A stretch of DNA of 64,000 nt from Anastrepha obliqua (Eukaryota; Arthropoda; Insecta; Diptera; Tephritidae). The number at the start of each line of letters is the position of its first letter. Position 1 is the first letter of the stretch. The DNA lies in the NCBI RefSeq assembly GCF_027943255.1, contig NC_072896.1, positions 47,456,501-47,520,500 of the forward strand, in the 5' to 3' direction. The position numbers and the translations under genes are program-made. The notes beneath the pieces were generated by a model that saw only the letters and a program-made list of their open reading frames with translations, was not told the DNA's origin and did no database searches. Positions 44,901-59,900 of this stretch are shown piece after piece.

Positions 44901-47900
44901 ACATAACGCCCTAGATATGTGACTTGGCAAAGCGTTCCGAAAATTGGCCCAAACTAATGCGAAAGTGTATTGATCATCACCGAGAATATTTTGAAAAACA
45001 ATAAAACCGTTTTCAACCACCAATGCCAATTTTTCCATTGCTAGACCAGAAATACAAATATCCACCTTCGTATTATTATTTCACAATCGACCAATTATAT
45101 CAGACAGATATTGCATTTTGGTGAGAAAAGCGAAAGTTTTCAAATAAATTTTAATAAGCTTTGCAAACATTTTAATATCTTCATCGTAACATATGGAAAG
45201 TAAGAAATATATATATTTCTTTAAACGTTCCTATGATTCATGAAGTAATAATTAATGGTGATGTAAGATGTCTAATTTTCACCCTGTGTCAGCCATCTTG
45301 AGCTACTTAATAAATCTGTGATGGTCTCTTGGAAAAGTTACTTTTTATTTCACAATTCATGCCACAAAACGTGGGCAAAATAGGACGTTAAGTTTGTTCA
45401 TGTCCCAAAGGGCAAAATGAAAAGAAAATATTGGATAAAATCGTGCGGCACTTCATTGAAACCAAGCAAAATAGTTTGAGTGTATCACTTTGGGGCAACG
45501 GATTTCGAGGTCGGGCCAAATCGGCAGAGGACGAAATTGTCTAATGATTTAGCCCGAGACGGTCCATACTTTGGTTGAAGCTTTTACGCAAGCAGAGTAA
45601 ATAATAATATAAAAACAAATATAAAAATATAAAAAACAAAAAAAAAAAAACAAAAATGAATGAGTTGGTGCGTGACTACCATTCGGGAGAGCATAGGTTT
45701 GAAACCCCTTGCATGAACATCAAATAGAGAAAAAGTTTTTCTTATAGCGGTCGCCTCTCGGCAGTCAAAGACAAACGTACGAGAGTAATTCTGCCATGAA
45801 AAAGCTCCACTTAAAAACCATTTGCCGTTCGGAGTCGGTTTAACCCTTTGGGCGAGCGTCACTGAAGACGAGAGGTATTGGAGTGCGCAATAAAGAAAAT
45901 AAGTACGTTGAACGTTATAAAAACTAAGGCTTTATTTAACACAAGAAAAAACGTTTATAAATTCGAAAATTAATTATAAACCAACAAATTGAAAAAAACA
46001 ACAAAAAGAAGTTTGGTTGTATTTATGTATACGTTAGGGTTAGGGTTAAAATAAACTGGAACCATTTAACAACATCAAGTCGCACACCATACCACAAATA
46101 GAAGGGGGAGCTCGGTCAAAAAGGGTGTACGTTCCAATTACTTATTTTTGTTTTTTTTTTTGTTTTGCTTAACCGAATTTTTATTTGGATCATATACTAA
46201 CTGTCGTGTGTTTTCCTTTGACTAGTGAAACTGGATAGATGCTTTCCATTTCAATTCAACCGGGCTGTTCGGGTCATGTTCTTCGATTTCGATGTAACTG
46301 AAATATGTTGCTCTCTGGTCAAAATAATGAGACACGTATTTTTTTTGTTCGCCCGAAAAAAATTTTTTTCAAGAGTTATCGGCAATTTTGTTTTACGGTT
46401 CAAACTCGATTTTTTTTAATTATATAAGAAAATTTTTTTTTTAAATGCCCATAACTTAGTCAAAAATGAACCGATTTTAATAATTCTGGGTTCAAAATGA
46501 TCGCCATTACTTACAGGAGCGACTTAATGTAGAAAAAATTGCAAAAAAGTAGTTGAAAATTTTTTATTTAGCAAAAAAGAAAAAAAAAATGAAATTTTTT
46601 CGAAATTCAATATTTCAAAAAGTGTATTTTTTTTTTTTTTTATAACTTTTTCCAAATCAAGAGGACACCTCAAACTTCAATTGAGCTGAATGCCCAGTAG
46701 CTAAAATGAGTTGTTTTTGAGTAATGAATTTTTGAGTAAAAAACCTGTTTCGCACTTTTTGTTTTTTGCAAAATAAAACATTTTCAACCTCTTTTTTGCA
46801 ATTATTTCTACATGAAATCGCTCGTGTAACTAATGACGATCATTTTGAACCCAAAATTATTAAAATCCGAAAAATTTCTTATATAATTAAAAAAAATCGA
46901 GTTTGAGCCGAAAAACAAAATTGCCGATAACTCTTGAAAAAAATTTTTTTCGGGCGAACAAAAAAATACGTATCTCATTATTTTGACCAGAGAGCAACAT
47001 ATTTCAGTTACATCGAAATCGAAGAACATGACCCGAATAGCCCGGTTGAATTGAAATGGAAAGCATCATATATATAATTGGCGCGTACATCCTTTTTGGG
47101 TGTTTGCCCGAGCTCCTCCTCTATTTGTGGTGTGCGTATTGATGTTGTTCCACAAATGGAGGGACCTACAGTTTCAAGCCGATATTTTTATGAGGAGCTT
47201 TTTCATGGCAGAAATACACTCGGAGGTTTGCCATTGCCTGCCGAGGGGCGACCGCTATTAGAAACATGTTTTTCTTAATTTATGTGTTCCACCGAGATTC
47301 GAACCAACGTTCTCTTTGTGAATTCCGAATGTTAATCACGCTCCAACCCATTCGGCTACGGCGGAATGGTTAAGTTAAAAATATAAATAATTAAGTACCA
47401 TTCATAAAATAACATAAAATTATTCTATGGTTTACATCGACCTTTTTTCAATTTTTTATTACGTTTCCCTTACTTCCAAATTGCAGCAATGGGTTAAGTG
47501 GTTCCGAAATCAGTTGTTATTATTGAATTATGACTGTGTTTCACCCTGTCTCATTTTTCAAAAATTAAAGTAAGGAACCTTCAAATGTGAGTATTTTAAG
47601 CTGGCTGGCACACTTTGTTTTATTACCCTATGATTTACGGGGACCCGGTCTAGAGCTCGAAAATTTGGGGTATTTTAAGGATTTTTTTTACAATAAAAAG
47701 AGGAAAAACGATATTTAGATTTTCAAGGCTTTTTATTTCACTTCTTTCACATACAAAAATGAAACAGAAAAATTCTTTTTAATTTAAAAAATGGCGCTGA
47801 AGTTGACCCTCTCAAAAAAATTGTTGTCAATTTTGGTTCTTCTACAGGGTGTGCCATCATTTATGTTGGTATGAAAACATTGAATAACTTTGAAAAAAAA

Positions 47901-50900
47901 AAAAATTATTTGTATTGTGATCTATTTTTATTTGGTTTGGTTATTTACAATTTATTAAAACTATTTTTTGAATACAATATCAATCAAGCGGCCACCTTTA
48001 TTAGCAATCACAAACGCGATCTTTTTTCTGCGTTTCTCATCACCTTGTCAAGCATTTCGGGTTTTATAGCGTCCATTTCGGTTGTTTCGGTGTAAAGCGA
48101 TCCATGGTTGAAATTTTACTGAATTGACGTATCGAAAACATGTACATATGTTGAAGTCGATCGGTTGGTAAATGACAAAGTTATTCAGCGTTTACATACC
48201 AACATAAAAGATGGCGCACCCTGTATTCATCTGAAACACAAAAACCAAAAAAATTATTAATCAATATGACTGTAGCTACGTCCCGTACTAGAATAAAAAA
48301 AAAATTAAAAAATTGACAAAATGGCGCGGTTTTAAATTTGACACTTTAAAAATCGGGGTTTTCCAGTTTTTTAATAAAAAAAATACGAAATAATTGAAAT
48401 AATAATATGATTCCGAAACGGGTGATAGCCCATTGTGAACAACATATTAAAATTTCAGACGATTCGGTTGAATTGTTTTTCTTTTGTTTAAGTAGTTTTG
48501 AGGTAATTGAGTATAAAGTTTGAGGTAAAGGAGCGCGCGGACCGCTCTCTACCTAGTTAATGGGCTGTAGCAGCTAAAATATTGAGAATTTCTGCATGAA
48601 AATTTCACAGATACTATGCTTTCGAAATATCGACAAAAACGAAAAATCTCAAGCCAAGGCGGATTCATTAAAGGTGTTGGCAATACACCTACAACAACAT
48701 TTTGTACATTGAAATGCCTCGACAGAAGGAAATAGAAAAGAAGAAGAAATGGACGAACTGCGTCCGACTTGCATTTGAAACTAGAAGCATACGACGATAG
48801 TGTGAACGGCTTTTCGTCATTTTCTATTGTGCCGGCATTCGAATGTATATGGCGAAAGGAAAAAAAAACAAATTACTTAGTCTACTGATACAACCTTTAA
48901 TTACTAGAATAACTAAGTAAAAAAAAATTTAAAAACCTATCCCCAAGATCCATCGAAAATTAGAAACATTTTTTAGACATTATATAGTTAATATTTTTAA
49001 TAATTTATGTTTTAAACGACACAGTAAAAATCTTGTTAATTACATTCCCCAATTTGCTTATATAACCCACCCATAAGAATTCGAGTTGTTTTGTAGGTAA
49101 ATTGCAGTATTAGAAACCTAATTCAATTCAAGACATTCTTGCTGCACATGCATCCGTACATACATATTATATAATACAATCGCATATGTAATCAAAATTA
49201 TACGTTTGTAAAATTACGTTCCACCATTTTGCAGTTCCTCGCCGTACCAAGAAGCCAATAAAAAAGAAATTCAATTAGAATCGGTTGGAAATAACAGTGA
49301 AAAATTAGCGCCTTTGGCCGATCCAGAGCCAGTGCCACCAGATGTGCCATTTACAGCATCAGCGCAGAATGAAGCACAGCAAACACCCAACGAAGCCAAT
49401 AAAGATGCTATCAAAGGAAGTCAATGCTTGGAGAAGGGTATGTTCATAATTATATGGGTAGAAGCAACTGCATAGATGTACATATGCACTTATTATATAG
49501 AAACAGAAATAACTAAATATTACTTATACTATATCATGTAATACAATAAATATTAATATTAAATACGCCAACCTACGAACATCTCATCTACTTAGGTATA
49601 TAGCATTCAAACAGATAAAGAATCGATTCGAATCCTGAAAGTATTCGTTTTGGTTCTTCTTGAATCAAAGGTGGCCTCAAATTTGTTAACTTCGCAGAAT
49701 CTAAATGAAACTGTAGCATAACTTTACCGTGACTTAACGGAGATGTGTTGTATGAGAGTGTCAAAATACCGAACTTTGGTAACCAAAAATAAAAAGTTAG
49801 GTTAGGATAGTGCAAACATGGAAGAGAGTAGAAAACATATTTGAAAGAAAAAAGTTGCTTATAATAAAAAGATGTAAACATAATCAACAACTATGCCAGT
49901 TCAACAATTGATTTCGTCAAATTCATTAAGAACAGAATAATGGTACCGCAATATGCGCAACTTCCGCCCAGTAAGAATTTCCGTGAGCTTTCTCCATAGG
50001 ATAGTTTATGAGATGTTTGAATTTATTATGGTTGTACCCTCATAGAACTTTGCCTGGCGTAGCCTCACATTGTGGTGCCAACTTGAGTTTCGTAGACATT
50101 TTCAGGAAAGGCTCTGATGCAAGCAGTTTCGAAGCCGCAACCCCTTTAGCCACTGAATCAGGTACCTCGTTCCCGGGCATAGCTCGTGTGGCGGGATCGA
50201 TAAAAGTTGAAAGCGATGCATGCCCTTAATGAGTTTAGTTAATCTATATCATCCAGAAATATTGAGGACTTAACCTCAAAGGGGGCAAACACTTTAAAAT
50301 GGCTTAAATGGCTCATTGCGGAAGTTTTTCTTCATATTTATCTCGGCATACACTTCTGCTTAGAATATACTCGGATAACTGCCCATCGGCATCGAAAGGG
50401 TCAAACATCCCAGCGCTTTTGCTTTCGAAGTTTGCTCTCAAGAGCAGAGGAGCTCCAGTTTGCTTAATTTTTTTGTTCAATCAGGAAGGTTTTTTCCCGA
50501 TGTCATCTCTAGGAATTGTGCTAGCGGGAGATGCAAACACAACGTTTCCATATTTCTGGATGAGATTACTTTTTCCTTACCCAAACCCTCTCTAGTAGGG
50601 TGCGCTTAGTTGGCTGGTGAAAAACTATGGGTTGTGGTGTCAAGACGGGGACTACTTACATTACAGCTCCCTAAGCAGTGAAGCACTCCATATGTAGACG
50701 TCCACGCAAGTGGAGAAAGTTACTGATCGCCATTCACTTGGGAGTGGCCAGGACGATTTTTCTATATATGGTTCAAGCAGCTCACAACTTCCGGGAATAT
50801 CCCGGTAACCTCTTGGTGGCTTCCGAACACCCGTTCCGCCAACGTCAGAAGGCGAAGCACCCCAGGATAGCTGGTTGTGCGCTAATTCTGATAAAACCTG

Positions 50901-53900
50901 ATATCTGGGTAATAAATGATGCAAAATTATTCACACTTGGTACAAATATTGAGTAAAAATAAATACGAGCAAGAAAAATTTTGAAAAATATGCAGTCCCC
51001 TTTGTCGAGTAAATGCTTGTATTTCGACTTAATTCAACTCTCCCAAATATGGATAATAGAAAAAGACCAACGCCAGAAATAGGGTTAGGAGCTCGGCCAA
51101 ACACCTAACAGAAGGGTGCTCACCAAATATTATTGTATTATAATTATTTTTTAACTTGGTAGAGATATTGCTCCCCAATTAATTTAGATCCGGCATAAAT
51201 ATTGTTGGGAGCGGATAAAAACCACTGGTATTTTTTATATGTTAAGACTAAATTTCTTTTCGTCCGTCTGATGTTACAAGCAATAAATTCCATGATTGAT
51301 TCCAAAAATTAACAGTCAGCCAGAATAAAAATTTACCAAAATGTACGCGACTATATACAATTTAGCACATTCTTACTTGTTTGTATTTGAGTTTGGCTTC
51401 TAGGATAACACCCCGGCCCATAACCTCTCATACAGTTTCAATTGTTATATTGAGGTCCACCCTAGCTCTCAGTTTCTTGGTCAAGTTCAGAGCTCTTTGC
51501 AATTATTCTCAAATTTACCTTTTGCTATAACTATAACATCTTCATAACTGCCTTGATGCCGTTGTCAGTTAGCTTTCATATTTCCTGGCTTAATATTATA
51601 TCTGCTTTACGTATGAAAAATATTCCGGGTCCTGATCAAAACCTTTAACAAACTATTAAAGATTAAATGGTAAGAATTAGAATGGGGTGGTACAAAAATT
51701 CACAGGAATTTGTTTTACCAAAATCGAAAATATACGACAAATCGCTTTTTAAGTTAGTACATATACGTATGTACTTATATTTTCAATCTGAGATTACTTC
51801 GAATCAGCCAACAGCTACTATATCCACAGTCTTTCATGAAGTTAGCTTATATGTTTACCAAAAATACTAACTAATACTTGTTAAATAAATCTACAGACTC
51901 TGAAACCACAACACCACTGGGTTTGAATGCTCCTTCCGATATTCCGAATCAAAAATCGGCACCCAACAATTTAGCCATTCTTCAAGGAAAACCTCCGCCT
52001 GGACGCAAAATCGAAAGGGACAAAAAAATTGTGATTTACATTCTGGCAAATAATAGTCCCGAGTACAAAAAGCACAAGCGTGTTATACATAGTATCTTCA
52101 AGCAGTTTGTCAGTAAATGCCAAAGTAAAGGTTTTGACTTTTTAATCTCTGATGTGCATGAAAATGATGTAGGGGTGAAGAAAGACTTCAGTAAATTACC
52201 TGAAGTTAAGCGCTGGACGCAAAGCCCACAAGAAGCACAAGGAGGACATGAAGAAGCGGCAAATTGTCTATCAGAAATTTCCAGACACACTTCCACAGCG
52301 TACATTATACCAGTGCTATTTCTGGGTTCAACACTCGGCACTCCTATGTTGCCATTGACAATTGAAAGCCAGGATTTTACTTCGGTTTTAGGCGTTGCAA
52401 ATGAGGAGGAGAAAGTACTGCTGGAAAAATGGTATACGATTGACAACTCATATCAACCAATGTGTCACCGTTTGTACACCCAACAAATCAATATTTACTC
52501 AACTGAAGTGAACGGCGAGTTAAATCACTTGTTGGAAGTATTACTTCGACTTTTTTCCGATGATTTAAAGGACTCATATTTAACAACCGTAGTAGAGCAG
52601 GAGATTAACAATACTGTACTTATAAGTCAAGAGCTCGCCAAACGATGCATATGGATACAAACTGGAGCACAGTATACAAAATTACCAGAAAATGCCTCGC
52701 AATTGGATGCAGAAGTTTTGAGGCGGATTACAAAAGTATATGCTGAGCTAAAAATGCACCTTTCGGAAAAAAATCTAATTAGAATTCTACCCACCATGAA
52801 TATATTGGATGAAGAGCTAACTGCAGTTATCGAAAATTTGCTGGATAAATCGATCACATCTATTTTCGAAGAACATCAGAACAAAAATAGTATACCTTAT
52901 AATACAAATGGAGTAGACAAGGTGCTCCTAGAAGAAGTGTATCTAATTTCACATTATTCAAAGATATTGGCACAGAATTCTGCTAATTTTGATATTATGA
53001 ATGATGTGAAGAGGTAATATTATTCCGGTTCTTGAAAGATTTGCTCCTTTATAACAGTCTCTTTGTTTAAAGATATCTTAAGGATAATACCCAATGGCCA
53101 CTTGTCATATCTGGAGCCAGCGGTTGTGGGAAAAGTGTGTTAGCATCCAAAATTATGGAAAACGTTCAGAGATGGAAGCCTGATGCTACGTTGATATTAA
53201 GGTAAGCATTTTCAAATTGAAATTGATACGAAAATCATAAAAATGAAACACTTTAACACGGCATAAACGTTATAAAAACTGGCAAGTAATCGCAATTGAT
53301 ATTTTTATCTTCGGCATAGCAGATTGCGAATACTCTACAATTTATTTGATTAACTTTGCTTTTGTTCTAAAACTCAGCTAAAAACTCGAAAGGAATATTT
53401 TTTATTCTTTTGAGCAAAATAGTTTATAATATTCATCAGTTAACTATGATGATATCTATATTAGCCTGCCGGCGATAAAATCCCTCCCAAAGTAGTCCAC
53501 AACCTCCAAGGTAGAAATGAAATGCCGAACATCTCCTAACGAGATGACCGAGTCATTTCATCTAAAGGCAACATGGGTTCGTGGCCACTGTGCATAACTA
53601 CTCGAAACCAAATTGTCCGCTGAGTTCACAGACAATGACATAGACATACCACTTACAAACATGTAAGCTACTTATCTTTGAGGAAATCATAAGAGCAGCG
53701 AATGAAAGATGCCGCAATTAAACCACCTGCAGATCCCCAGATAATTGTGGTCGACTCTCAATGCTAAAAGCATAGAATCTCTGCTAAGCCAAAATAAGCG
53801 CAGTTTTAGCACACTGATTTCAGTTATAACGGATACTGCTTAATAGACATACACGCCCATAGAATGGGCGTGCAAGCACATGACTTCTGCAGAAGCTGTC

Positions 53901-56900
53901 TAAATGAGAAAGAGACGATAACGAACCTCCTTTGCCATTGTCCTGCTCTATCCAGACGTAGATTTACCATTTTAGGTAGACACTTTTTAATGAATTTGAA
54001 GATCTCAGTACTGTAAAAATCAGGGATCTCTAAAATTTTTGAAAAGTATACACTGGAGAGAGATAAGTACAAGTTTCCCACTCGGCATCACAATGGGCTA
54101 TGAGCCTGTGTGTCCCATAGTGGACAACCGATTCAACCTAACCTTACTGAGATTAACTCTTTATTTCATTTATGCAATACAACAATAGGATAAATTTTAG
54201 CGACCAGCATAACGAGCTCGGTAAAGTTAACGTGTACTCAAATAATTCTGATAAATATTTTTCAAAAGCACAAATTAATAGCTACTAAATAATTAATTCA
54301 ACAACGGCAGACTAATCACCTACTTTGTTAGAACACTTATTTTGATTATAGTAACCAATACAAGTAGCCTCGGATGTGCGATTGCTAAGACACTGGCATC
54401 TAATCGCGTACGTTGGAAAAGCCTTGTAGAGGCAAAATGCGCCTCAACAGTAATCAGGAGAAAACCCAATAATTAATTCGTGATATATTAGTGATGTTTC
54501 ATATAGAATTTTTATACTGAGCTTCTTCACGTTGATTATTGATGATTAATTTTATTTAATTATTGATTTTATTTTATTGATTTAATTTTATTTAATAATT
54601 GAAGACTCATTCTAACAACTAACTCTAATTAGCATCGTGAAATAAAATTTTCCACTCCTTCCTAAAGTTGGTAGTCCAAATAGGAGGCATTTGCTTTTAT
54701 GTGTGGATATGATCCACAAGTCACCCAATTCAGGCGGCGAATGGTGTATCTGACAGAATTATTCTGAATTTTTTCTATTCTAATGGAATACTCGGTAAAA
54801 CGAAGATTTCAGATATTGCTGCAGTGTTCCAAGGTGGATCTCACAAAAGGAAAGTACAGACTCTTGAGAGCAAACAGGTCTTAAAATTAAGTTGAGTTTT
54901 TCATTACAAATCCAAACATCGACCCAGATTTAGCAACCACTGAGCTTGGAAAACCACATTGTGATACAATAAATATATTAGTATATAAAGATTGGACCTG
55001 GGTAACTACCCTGAGGTAACGAATATAACATCCGAATCGGTGGTGTTTATGATAAGGAATTGAGTTCAATTTGTCAAATAAAAAGTGAAGTACACGAAGA
55101 TACTCGAAAGAAATCCCATGTGATCAAGTTTATTGAGTAAGAAAATAGTTTGTTTGATGAATATAAGCCAATACCGAATAAAAATGTGATATATTTTTAT
55201 TGAGCTTAGTGTTATGAAATTTGGTGTCGGTGCCACTTTCAGAAAAACGAATATAAAATGTGACTCTCGGCAGGAAATGTGATGTCACTTTTCGGTAACG
55301 GATTTCGAGATCGAGCCAGGTTGGAAGCAAGCGAAATTGTCTAGTGATGTTCTACCTAGGATGAATCCTATTTCTACTTTTCCAGCCAGAGACTCCACCA
55401 TAGCTACTACCTTTAGATACAACAAGACCTGCTATCACATGATCAACCGCAGACCCCTCTATCTCCTGCGTGGTAAAAACGGCCAGACATTTTTACATCG
55501 ATTTTCTTCTACGGCGACGTTTATAAAGTTTTAAACTAAACGACTTATATATGTATATATTATACTTATTTTTGCAGATACGTGAATTTGACAGTTCGAT
55601 CTTCCGATCTAACCTCATTGTTGGGCTCCATAACAGATCAATTGTCAATTTTGGCGAATGGCTGCCAGTGTAATTGTGATCATGTAGGTTTCCGATATAC
55701 TTATGTACATACATATATTTTAACATAAAAAAATTCTAACATTTTTTTCTCTCCCTTACAGTCAATAGAAGGTTATTCGAATATTCTGAAAGAGCTGCTT
55801 GAAAACCAGGATTTTTTCGTTGTTATTATTATCGACTCTTTGGATGAGATTCTCTTCGAAGCGAACTTGGACTGGCTGCCGGTAAACCTGAATAGCACGT
55901 CCAAAGTGATACTGACCGTAACCGATACTGATAATAAGGAAGAATCGCCAATTTTGAAAAACTTGAGCGACCTCGGCATACCCAACAAGTGTTTTATAAA
56001 GATGAAGCAATTTACTGAACGACAGTGGAACGACATTCTTAGTTCTGGTGGCAGCGAATTTTATGCTTCTAATGGTGCGCTCAAATTGCCAGAGGAGTGG
56101 AAGACTTTGCGTGGCAAGACACCATTACATGCGAAATCGTTATGGTGGCTAGCTTGGCTTTCGCACATGTCCATTAGTATAACGGATATATCGGATGTGC
56201 TAGATAAAATGCTGCAGATTTTGGAGACAAAGCTTCAAACGGAACATGTTGAAATGATGTTACTGATTGTGGCCGTATCAGATTGGGGCATACGCGAGAG
56301 CGATTGCTTGGGTATTTTTCAAAAGCAGGCAAAATTAGAAGCGCAGGCCGCTTTTAAGATATGGTCAAAATTTTGCTGGCTTATGGGGCCCATGCTATTG
56401 GTTTTAAAAAATATTCGTATTGCCGATAAGAGTTTTAGAGATGCTGTTTTCAAGAGGTATACATACAAAAGGTGGCTGGTACACAAATCAATACGTGACT
56501 ACTTCGATCGACAAGAGAGCATACTGCCAACTGCGCACGGAAATGGCCATATAACAAAGTAAGGAACTCGGGATAAGTATGAAAAAACTTGAATACGAAC
56601 AATACGCCCCTGTCTGAATTTGATATTTAATAAATTTTATTTTGACTTTCAGTTATAACTACCAGAAGTACTTAAAACTGCCTTATCATCATTTCTGTGC
56701 CATAATCGAAGATAACGCAGCATCGGATAAAATCGAAATACTCTTCAATTGTTTCTATTTCACCGATCTTCAATGGATTGCCGATAAAGTTCATTCTAAT
56801 GGCCCAGCGTATTTAATGCATGATCTATTAACGTCTGAGAGACTTGCAAAAATTGAGAAGCAATCCTGGATCCATATCAGTTTTTTAAAAGATTTTTTGA

Positions 56901-59900
56901 AAAACTATATGCGTGAACTTAGCTATGATGGCCATCAGTTTTTCACTTTAATTAATTACTATATGAAAGCGCGAATAAGAGACGATATAACACTCAAAGA
57001 TGATGAAAAAATCCGCTCTTGGTTGGAGTATACCTATGAAATTGAAATACCTTTTATGGAGATATTAAATTCTAATTTGGGTTCTGATGAGGGCGCATCA
57101 ACTAGTAGTTACGATGTATTGGTCAATTTGCCTCAAAAAGGCTACTATGTGGCATCGATAAGTACCGAAAGAGAGGAAATATGTATTTGGGCTGTAGAAA
57201 ATTGTTCGCGAGTACGACAATTGTTGGGTATACCGCAACCGACATCTATGTGTCCAGTCGGAAACTATGAGGCAGCTGTTTTGTGTCGACGTGAAATTCG
57301 GGTGATAAATCTCGATGAAGGGAAATATAAGGTAAATCTATAATATAATTAGAAGTGTGGTCAATTCTAGCTGAGAGCTTGCTACGCTTAAAGAATTTCA
57401 ACTCAAATCGTTAATGATTTCAGAAAGAGCTACTCTTACCAACCCGGTTTTCATTAGAGACTTACACATTTCGTATTTATGTACATAAATAAAAGCGTCG
57501 CATTATGTTGGGCGAAGAGTTGAGTTGCTGTTCCATATATGCACTTATCTATGTTCCAAATCGTTAAAGAATATATCGTCTAACTTAATTTTTTCTATTA
57601 TATTAAACGTGCTAAAAACGAATGCGGAAAATGCTAGAAGCGCTTCTTCTTCTTGATTGGCGCGATAACCACTTACGCGATATTACCAGCTGCCAGTTGG
57701 GCGCACCAAGTGAAGCCAAGTTATTTTTCACTCGATCTTTGCCTCGCAAATAAGGCCTTCTTCTTCTTCTGCTACCACCAGCTGGTACTGCATTGAATAC
57801 TTTCAGAGTCAGAGCATTTGCATTCATTAGCACGATATGGCCCAGCCAACGAAGCCGCTGGATCTTTATTCGCTGCGCTATGTCTATGTCGCCGTAAAGC
57901 ACATACAGCTCATTGCTCCATCGCCTACGATACTCGCCGTCACTAACGTCCAAAAGTTCAAAAATCTTATACAGAATCTTTCTCGCAAACATTCCAACGG
58001 ACGCCTCATCGGATATTGTCATCGTCCAAGTTTCTGCGCCAAACGTTCGGACAGGCATGATGACAGCCTTGTAGAGTGTTAGTTTTCTTTGTCGAAAAAG
58101 GACTTTATTACTCAATTGCCCACTTAATCCATAGTAACACTTGACTGAATTCAACGCTGACATTGTTCTCGGTGTTATAGCTGGTTCCTAGATAAACGAA
58201 GTTTCTTACAATTTCAAAATCATAGCTGTCAACAGTGACGTGGGCGCCATACGCGAGTGCGTTTGTTTGTTTGATGATAGGAGGGACTTCGTTTTGTTCT
58301 CGTTCACCACCAAACCCATTTGCTTTGCTTCTTTAACCAGTTTTGAAAAAGCAGAACTAACAGCGCGGTTGTTAAGGCCGAACAATTGTACGCTCTTATA
58401 ACTGCACTCCAATAACTTTCACTTCACTTCTTCGAAAATGTATGGGGAAAGTTTTATGTTGTTACAACAACAACAGGGATTTTGCAAAAGCAAACTCTTT
58501 TCCTGTCAATCCTGTAAAACCTGCTAATCTGGCTTATTCATAATTATTAAAAATAGGTGCAAAATTAATCATCCAATTCTGTGTTTGAATTTGATTACTA
58601 AATAAAATTAAATATTTTCAGTAATGAAAACCGTTGACATTTACGCGTTTCGTTGCTTGCCTGGAAAAATTATAAATCTTCAGATTGGGTGATTATTTTG
58701 CGCCACTTATTGTGATACATGTGCACATACTAGAATGCTAGTAGAAAATTTTGATCCCGGGATTTGACTATATTTTTTAATGTAATCTGGTGCTTGACTA
58801 CCATTCGATAGTGGCCCAAAATTTTTTTTCTAATTGTAGTCGCCCCTTGGCAGGCTATAGTACATACATATCTAATATAATATAGGGTGTCCCATTAATA
58901 CCCCCTATTTGGAAATCTCAAAAGTTGTAATATTTTTATTGTAATAGTAAAGAGAGTAGACATTATGTTTAATTTTCGACCGAATCTCGAATTTTAATTC
59001 AGGAGTTAGTATTGAGTTATTCTAAAAACGCCAAAGAAAACAGTGGTACAGCTATTTCTAATTCCCAATGCTTAGTAACGCTAAATTCAAAATATGTGGT
59101 ATTAATAGGACATATGAATAAATATATGCATGGAAACCCAGTAAGTAAATAAATAACAATAACAATGCAAATAATTTTTCAGAAAACTTTGAAGGGTGTT
59201 ATGAATCAGAAAATGCCATATTTTGGATTGCATGACCAAAACCATATAGTCTGCTTATCGCGCAATCGAATGTATGTCCATCTTATGAACCTGGAGTCCG
59301 GGGACTGTGTTATGACCTTCAAAGCTGGCGAAGACCGATTTCTTAATTCTCTGCTGGTTTCCGGCGATGGACGGTAAGTTAACTGGAAACTTTTAATATT
59401 TCCTCCAATTTGAACTAAGATTTATACTTTTATCAACAGTATTCTTGTTTGCGGTGATGAAACACAAAAGCCATTTCCGCTTTTGGTTTGGCATCTATCA
59501 CAGAAAAAGCTGCTCTACGATTTGCGCATTCCACATCACGATTTCATTACCTCGCTATCGGCCATTACCTATGAGGGTTCATATGTTTGCGTCGTGGCCA
59601 AAGAGCTAAATGAGCCTACTCCTAATTTTATTGTTGTATATGATTTGCAAAGCGGTACATTGTTTAAGAAGTGGAAGCCTGTCTGCAATACGGTATCGTT
59701 GGCGATATCTCAAGCGAATGCTTGCGTAATAGCTGGTTTAGAAGACGCGAAAATCCTAATTTGGGATTTGATAACCGGCAACTGCAGATCAACACTTATT
59801 GGTCATAATGCTCCTGTGACATTTTTAAAATTGGATCCCCTAGGAAAAGTATTGTTGTCACGAGATAAGGAAGGATGTGATAACTCGATACGCGTATGGG

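Noticed and set aside
46030..46048. Telomere-like TTAGGGTTAGGG
   Set aside because: Only two units and explained as the inverted CCCT terminus of a TTAA-flanked MITE.
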